From the NCBI RefSeq assembly GCF_014705615.1, contig NZ_JACXJA010000026.1:1-64000 (forward strand): DNA of 64,000 nt, read 5' to 3'. Positions 60,318 through 64,000 of this stretch are shown here, piece by piece. The translations under genes were made by a program, and so were the position numbers. Source of the DNA: Paenibacillus oceani. Lineage in GTDB: Bacteria > Bacillota > Bacilli > Paenibacillales > NBRC-103111. Every line of letters begins with the position of its first letter. Positions within the stretch are counted from its first letter, which is position 1. The notes below the pieces were generated by a model, which saw nothing but the letters and a program-made list of their open reading frames with translations, did no database searches and had not been told where the DNA came from.

Positions 60318-60453
60318 GAATGGTGTCCTCCTGGTTTGAACCGGGTTACAAATTGGCAACGGGTAGCCCGTATTTGTCACGATCCTAATCTTAATCTATG
60401 TTACCATCTGTTATGCGGTATAACAACGACTTATTAAGGGGGCAGCAACATCC

Positions 60454-61236
60454 ATGAAATTTCTGATCATGACAGATTTGGAAGGAATATGCGGCGTAGA
60501 TTCCTTCAAGCAGACCCGTACGAATGATAATGCCGACAAGGGTCCGGCGATGAAACAACTGGCTCGGGAGACGAATGCTTGTATAGCTGGTATCCGCAGG
60601 GCGCATCCAAACGCAGAAGTAACCGTGATTGATGGACACGGCAGCGGCGGTCTTTTCCCGAAGGACCTGGAGGACGGGGAGTATGTAAGGTATGAGCAGT
60701 TTCAACATGATACACTCTCACAGTATAGATCCTTGTTCTATGTAGGCCAGCATGCGATGGAAGGGACAATCAACGCACCGCTGCGTCATACCTTTTCGTC
60801 AGTTCGTGTACAGTATTACCGTTTGAATGGGGTGAACATTGGGGAGTTCGGCGCTTTTGCCAATTGGGCAGGGTTGAATGGAGTCCCTACCATCTTCCTG
60901 GCTGGAGATGACAAAGCAACATTGGAAGCGCAGATGTTTGTACCCGGGATCGAGACGGTCGTAACCAAGTATGGCAAGGGGCTCGAAGCCGCCGTGCATA
61001 GACCATCCGACGAGGTGCTCAGCGACATCGAAGCGGGCGCAGCTCGAGCCATCGAGAGATTGAGCGAAATTCCGCCGTTCGTAGAATTCCAGCCGCCTTT
61101 TGTTTTTGAAGCGCGCTATTACAAACCGATTGATTTGGAAGTATGGTCCAAAAAACCGAACATAACCATTATCGACGAACGGACAATCCAGCTACAGACT
61201 GCAAGTTACAGGGAACTGCCGTTTTTAAATGTTTAA
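60454..61236 (+). CDS. M55-family D-aminopeptidase (DppA-like)
   Basis: A 260-residue zinc peptidase. Metal-site motifs: MTDLEGICGV (D and E ligands near residue 8-10), VTVIDGHGSGG (His near 60), and YVGQHAMEG (His near 100). DppA enzymes release D-amino acids from peptides and self-assemble into a decameric ring. AAGGGGGCAG precedes the ATG. Followed closely by a solute-binding lipoprotein, suggesting that uptake of D-Ala- or cell-wall-derived peptides is a shared task. Confidence 0.93.
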   Translation: MKFLIMTDLEGICGVDSFKQTRTNDNADKGPAMKQLARETNACIAGIRRAHPNAEVTVIDGHGSGGLFPKDLEDGEYVRYEQFQHDTLSQYRSLFYVGQHAMEGTINAPLRHTFSSVRVQYYRLNGVNIGEFGAFANWAGLNGVPTIFLAGDDKATLEAQMFVPGIETVVTKYGKGLEAAVHRPSDEVLSDIEAGAARAIERLSEIPPFVEFQPPFVFEARYYKPIDLEVWSKKPNITIIDERTIQLQTASYRELPFLNV

Positions 61237-61272
61237 TTTGTTCCTATGCATAATTCAGGGGGAAGATCAGAA

Positions 61273-62574
61273 GTGAAGATAAACTTCAAGAATACCATTC
61301 TAGTTATGATATGTTTGTTAATCCTTCTCAGCGGCTGCTCGTCGAATGGGAAGAAGCCGGATTCTTCATCGGGTAGCCCGGATCCGTCCGCAGGGTATAA
61401 AGGTGGTCCCGTAGAGTTGGTTGTCCATGGAAGCGGAATAACGGATGTGTTATTTGAGCAAGTAATAGTACCCGTCATTAGCGCGAAATATCCGGAGATT
61501 AAGTTGAAGTTAGTAAAGGGCAACCTTCAAGAATTAATTGCTTCCGGCGTTAAACCGGATTTGATCAGTACCGCGGGAATATCGCTTCTCGATATGGTCA
61601 GACTGGATATTCCCTCTGATCTCAGTCCGTTGATTAAACAATTCAATGTCGATCTAACCCGAATTGAACCTGTAATTGTAGAGGAAATGAAAGAAATAGG
61701 CGGAAGGCTGGAAAAAGAAGGATCCATTTTAGGCATGCCTTTTTGGATGAGTTACGGAGCTACCATTTATAATAAAGATCTTTTCGATAAGTTTGGCTAT
61801 CCTTATCCTGATAACGTTTTATCCTGGGATGATATCTTAGATTATACAAAGAAAATGACGCGAGACGAGGGTGGAATCCAATACATCGGAGGCACCATCT
61901 GGAGTTCGGTCAATATGTTCAAGCAGTATGGCGCTCCCTATGTAAACTCCAAAAATGAGCCTTACCTCACATCCGATGCGCATGCCCAGGTTGCTCGACT
62001 GTTTGAGAAGTTTTTTGATATTCCAAGCTATATCAAAGGTAATACGTATATCCACAGCAGTTTTTTTGATAAGGGGAATATAGCGGTGTATCCGGGTTGG
62101 ATCTCGGGAATGGCCACTGCATTGGCGAAACCGCCAGCTTTTCAATGGGATCTTACTTCTTTCCCTGTCTATAAGGAACGCCCTGGAATGGGAGCCCCTG
62201 TGGATTATCTTGTCCTTATGATCTCCAAGACGAGCAAGCATAAAGATGCTGCATTTTATGTAATTAACGAATTGTTAAAGGATGAGGTGCAAGCGAAAGT
62301 CAATCAGGTAGGGAGCTGGATGACGGTCTTAAAAGATGTCCAGATCAAACAATCCTATGCCAAGGAACTTAACGTTTTTGCAGGTAAGAATCTTAAGGCT
62401 GTATTCGGGGTAGCTCCAACACCTAATCCTCCATATACCGAATATCGCGTCGAGGTTACTCAAGCGATGAATGATTCTGCGAAAAAAATGGCGTTAGAGA
62501 AACTTGACATCAATACCGCTCTCAGAAAGGCCGAAGAAGAAGCAGTTCAGTTGATAAAAAATAATCCAAAGTAA
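61273..62574 (+). CDS. Extracellular solute-binding lipoprotein (family 1)
   Basis: About 433 residues from GTG 61273 (GGGGGGAAG upstream). Lipoprotein signal MKINFKNTILVMICLLILLS with GC at the lipobox (LLSGC), then a Ser/Pro linker, SAKYPEIKLKLVKGNLQELI, GMPFWMSYGATIYNKDLFDK, FGYPYPDNVLSWDDILDYTK and the terminal DINTALRKAEEEA helix. It binds a sugar or other solute at the membrane surface. 36 bases after the M55 peptidase gene, so probably in the same operon; no permease follows in the window. Confidence 0.88.
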   Translation: MKINFKNTILVMICLLILLSGCSSNGKKPDSSSGSPDPSAGYKGGPVELVVHGSGITDVLFEQVIVPVISAKYPEIKLKLVKGNLQELIASGVKPDLISTAGISLLDMVRLDIPSDLSPLIKQFNVDLTRIEPVIVEEMKEIGGRLEKEGSILGMPFWMSYGATIYNKDLFDKFGYPYPDNVLSWDDILDYTKKMTRDEGGIQYIGGTIWSSVNMFKQYGAPYVNSKNEPYLTSDAHAQVARLFEKFFDIPSYIKGNTYIHSSFFDKGNIAVYPGWISGMATALAKPPAFQWDLTSFPVYKERPGMGAPVDYLVLMISKTSKHKDAAFYVINELLKDEVQAKVNQVGSWMTVLKDVQIKQSYAKELNVFAGKNLKAVFGVAPTPNPPYTEYRVEVTQAMNDSAKKMALEKLDINTALRKAEEEAVQLIKNNPK

Positions 62575-62757
62575 CATTCCGTGATTTCCAATGGGTTCTG
62601 CTGCTCTATAATGCTGATCTTATTATTCATAATGAATTCCACATTGAAACCACAAGCCATCTTGTTGCCGCAACAAAAGCAAACTCAATCGAATGTAAGC
62701 GCTGTTATTTAGATGCCCAATTATTGACAGCATCATTTTGTGAGGAGGATGTATATT
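62575..62757. other. Intergenic region between two binding-protein genes
   Basis: 183 bases, no gene seen. TGAGGAGGATG at 62740-62750 is the binding site for the next gene. Confidence 0.5.
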
Positions 62758-64000
62758 TTGAAAAGAGGTTTGCTATTGGTCGGGATTTCAACACTTATGG
62801 CGGCGGTAGTCGTAGGTTGCGGCGGCAGTAAGTCCGGAGAAGAAACAGGCAATCAACCTGCCAAGCAGGAGGAACCCGCTGCGGCTGTCAAAGAGCCGGT
62901 CGAACTGACGATCCATAACCCTTCAAGCGGTAATACGACGGAATCGTTCATGGAACTATACGGCAATGCGATAGAGAAAAAGCTGCCCAATATCAAATTG
63001 AAATTCCTTGCTTCCAAAGACGGTTACAGCATGGATAAAATCCTGATCAATAAGGTCCCGCTCGATATTTTCTACGAGTCCGATTCCTTCTTGCCGGTAC
63101 GGATCAATCAATACAATTTTCAATACGATATTTCCGATTTGATCAAAAAATACAACTACGACTTGAACCGGATCATACCGCAGAATCTGCAAGGGGTGAG
63201 ACAGCTTGCCGGTGGCGGGCTCTACGGTTTGCCTGTCAGCACGACCTCGCTGGCTCTTTACTACAATAAGGAGCTGTTCGATAAATTCGGCGTCCCGTAT
63301 CCGAAGGACGGCATGAACTGGGATGAAGTTTACGATTTGGCCGTGAAGATGACACGGAAGGATGGGGCAACCCAATATCGCGGCCTGATCTACATTTTAC
63401 CGAACATCGGCAATATGAATCAGTTTTCCGCCAACTATGTCGACCCAAAAACGGGGAAAGCAAGCTTAAGCAACGATCAGTGGAAAAAAGTCCTCGACAA
63501 CTTCGCCCGTTTCTATCGTATACCCGGAAACGAATTGGAGAGGGAAACGACGGTGAACAACACGGTGCTGCAAAATTACTTCGTCAAAGAACAGACTGCA
63601 GCAATGAAGATCGATTTAAGCACGTTGTTGAAATATCATGAGGACAGCGGCATGAACTGGGATATGGTCAGTCTTCCGACGTTCAAGGAATTGCCGGGCG
63701 TGGGCCCGCAACTGAGTACGAGCTTCTGGAATATTACGTCCATGAGCAAGCACAAGGATGAGGCTTTCCAGGTTTTGCAGTTTTTGACTTCCGACGAGTT
63801 TCAGCTGGAAATGACGAAGAAAAGGATGCTCGTGCCGATCTTGGCCGATCCCGAAATCCGTAGCCATTTCGGTGAAGACGTCGAGTTTACAAAGAAACGG
63901 AATGTGAAAGCGGTACTGCCGGAGAGGATAGCCAATCCGATGTACTTATCCATTCACAACGATGCGGTTTCCAAACAGTACATGGAAGCGTTCAAGGATG
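62758..64000 (+). CDS. Extracellular solute-binding lipoprotein (family 1), cut by window edge
   Basis: TTG 62758 follows GAGGAGG and opens a frame that stays open to the right edge (414 codons). Lipobox VVVGC with the Cys near residue 20, then a Gln/Glu-rich linker, LYGLPVSTTSLALYYNKELF, FGVPYPKDGMNWDEVYDLAV and KMTRKDGATQYRGLIYILPN. By length only about 20-25 residues of the C-terminus should be missing. It belongs to the same subfamily as the proteins at 23019 and 37673 and serves as the reference that shows where the latter is truncated. Confidence 0.92.
   Translation, partial: MKRGLLLVGISTLMAAVVVGCGGSKSGEETGNQPAKQEEPAAAVKEPVELTIHNPSSGNTTESFMELYGNAIEKKLPNIKLKFLASKDGYSMDKILINKVPLDIFYESDSFLPVRINQYNFQYDISDLIKKYNYDLNRIIPQNLQGVRQLAGGGLYGLPVSTTSLALYYNKELFDKFGVPYPKDGMNWDEVYDLAVKMTRKDGATQYRGLIYILPNIGNMNQFSANYVDPKTGKASLSNDQWKKVLDNFARFYRIPGNELERETTVNNTVLQNYFVKEQTAAMKIDLSTLLKYHEDSGMNWDMVSLPTFKELPGVGPQLSTSFWNITSMSKHKDEAFQVLQFLTSDEFQLEMTKKRMLVPILADPEIRSHFGEDVEFTKKRNVKAVLPERIANPMYLSIHNDAVSKQYMEAFKD

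Overview
The window looks like a chromosomal segment of a Paenibacillaceae-type Firmicute (Paenibacillus/Cohnella-like). The reasons are GGAGG-type ribosome binding sites with frequent TTG and GTG starts, a class Ib nrdHIEF operon, a cobalamin riboswitch, many AraC regulators, lone lipoprotein sugar-binding proteins and Tat-exported beta-helix proteins. This is inferred from gene style; no rRNA or tRNA gene was seen.

Layout. 0-6 kb: the end of an IS1634-type transposase, a frameshifted S9 peptidase (an intact paralogue lies at 57.2 kb), gene debris, and a cytochrome P450 divergent from a TetR gene. 6-19 kb: small stand-alone accessory genes (GNAT, DinB fusion, BlaI with a broken BlaR1-like sensor, Nudix, TetR, tandem VOC, ABC-class ATPase) and a broken IS110 element. 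19-24.3 kb: an AraC gene divergent from an operon of beta-helix protein, TIM-barrel isomerase/epimerase and solute-binding lipoprotein. 24.6 kb: purC. 25.6-35 kb: more single-gene units (DHFR-fold, phosphotransferases, tandem GNAT, Imm53, AraC-GyrI, ANT(6)-like). 35.2-40.3 kb: a second, partly decayed carbohydrate locus with a GH31 pseudoenzyme joined to an AraC fragment, a truncated binding protein and an intact beta-helix protein. 41.4-49.2 kb: housekeeping block with a cobalamin riboswitch upstream of a LysR gene, convergent metE, then nrdHIEF behind a structured leader. 49.2-54 kb: remnants, a second-type MurD, and a PhyH oxygenase divergent from AraC. 54-59 kb: accessory genes and the intact S9 peptidase. 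59-64 kb: AraC, an M55 aminopeptidase and two solute-binding lipoproteins, the last running off the right edge.

The strongest unexplained signal is a dispersed intergenic element of about 80-100 bp, with about 12 clear and 4 degenerate copies. It is built as hairpin (CTAACGG..GATAG), GC-rich hairpin (GGCAGCC..GGCTGCC), hairpin (CTAACGGGCAG). All copies have the same orientation. They sit directly after nearly every small accessory gene, and none was found inside a gene or in the housekeeping block. Arm bases change in compensating pairs between copies.

The window is rich in broken genes: at least 17 remnants or interrupted genes, four of them with one in-frame stop. Core genes (purC, metE, nrdHIEF, murD) are intact. 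The likely regulatory logic for methionine synthesis is B12 acting on a riboswitch that controls the LysR regulator, which in turn controls metE. metE has no B12 riboswitch in its own visible leader.
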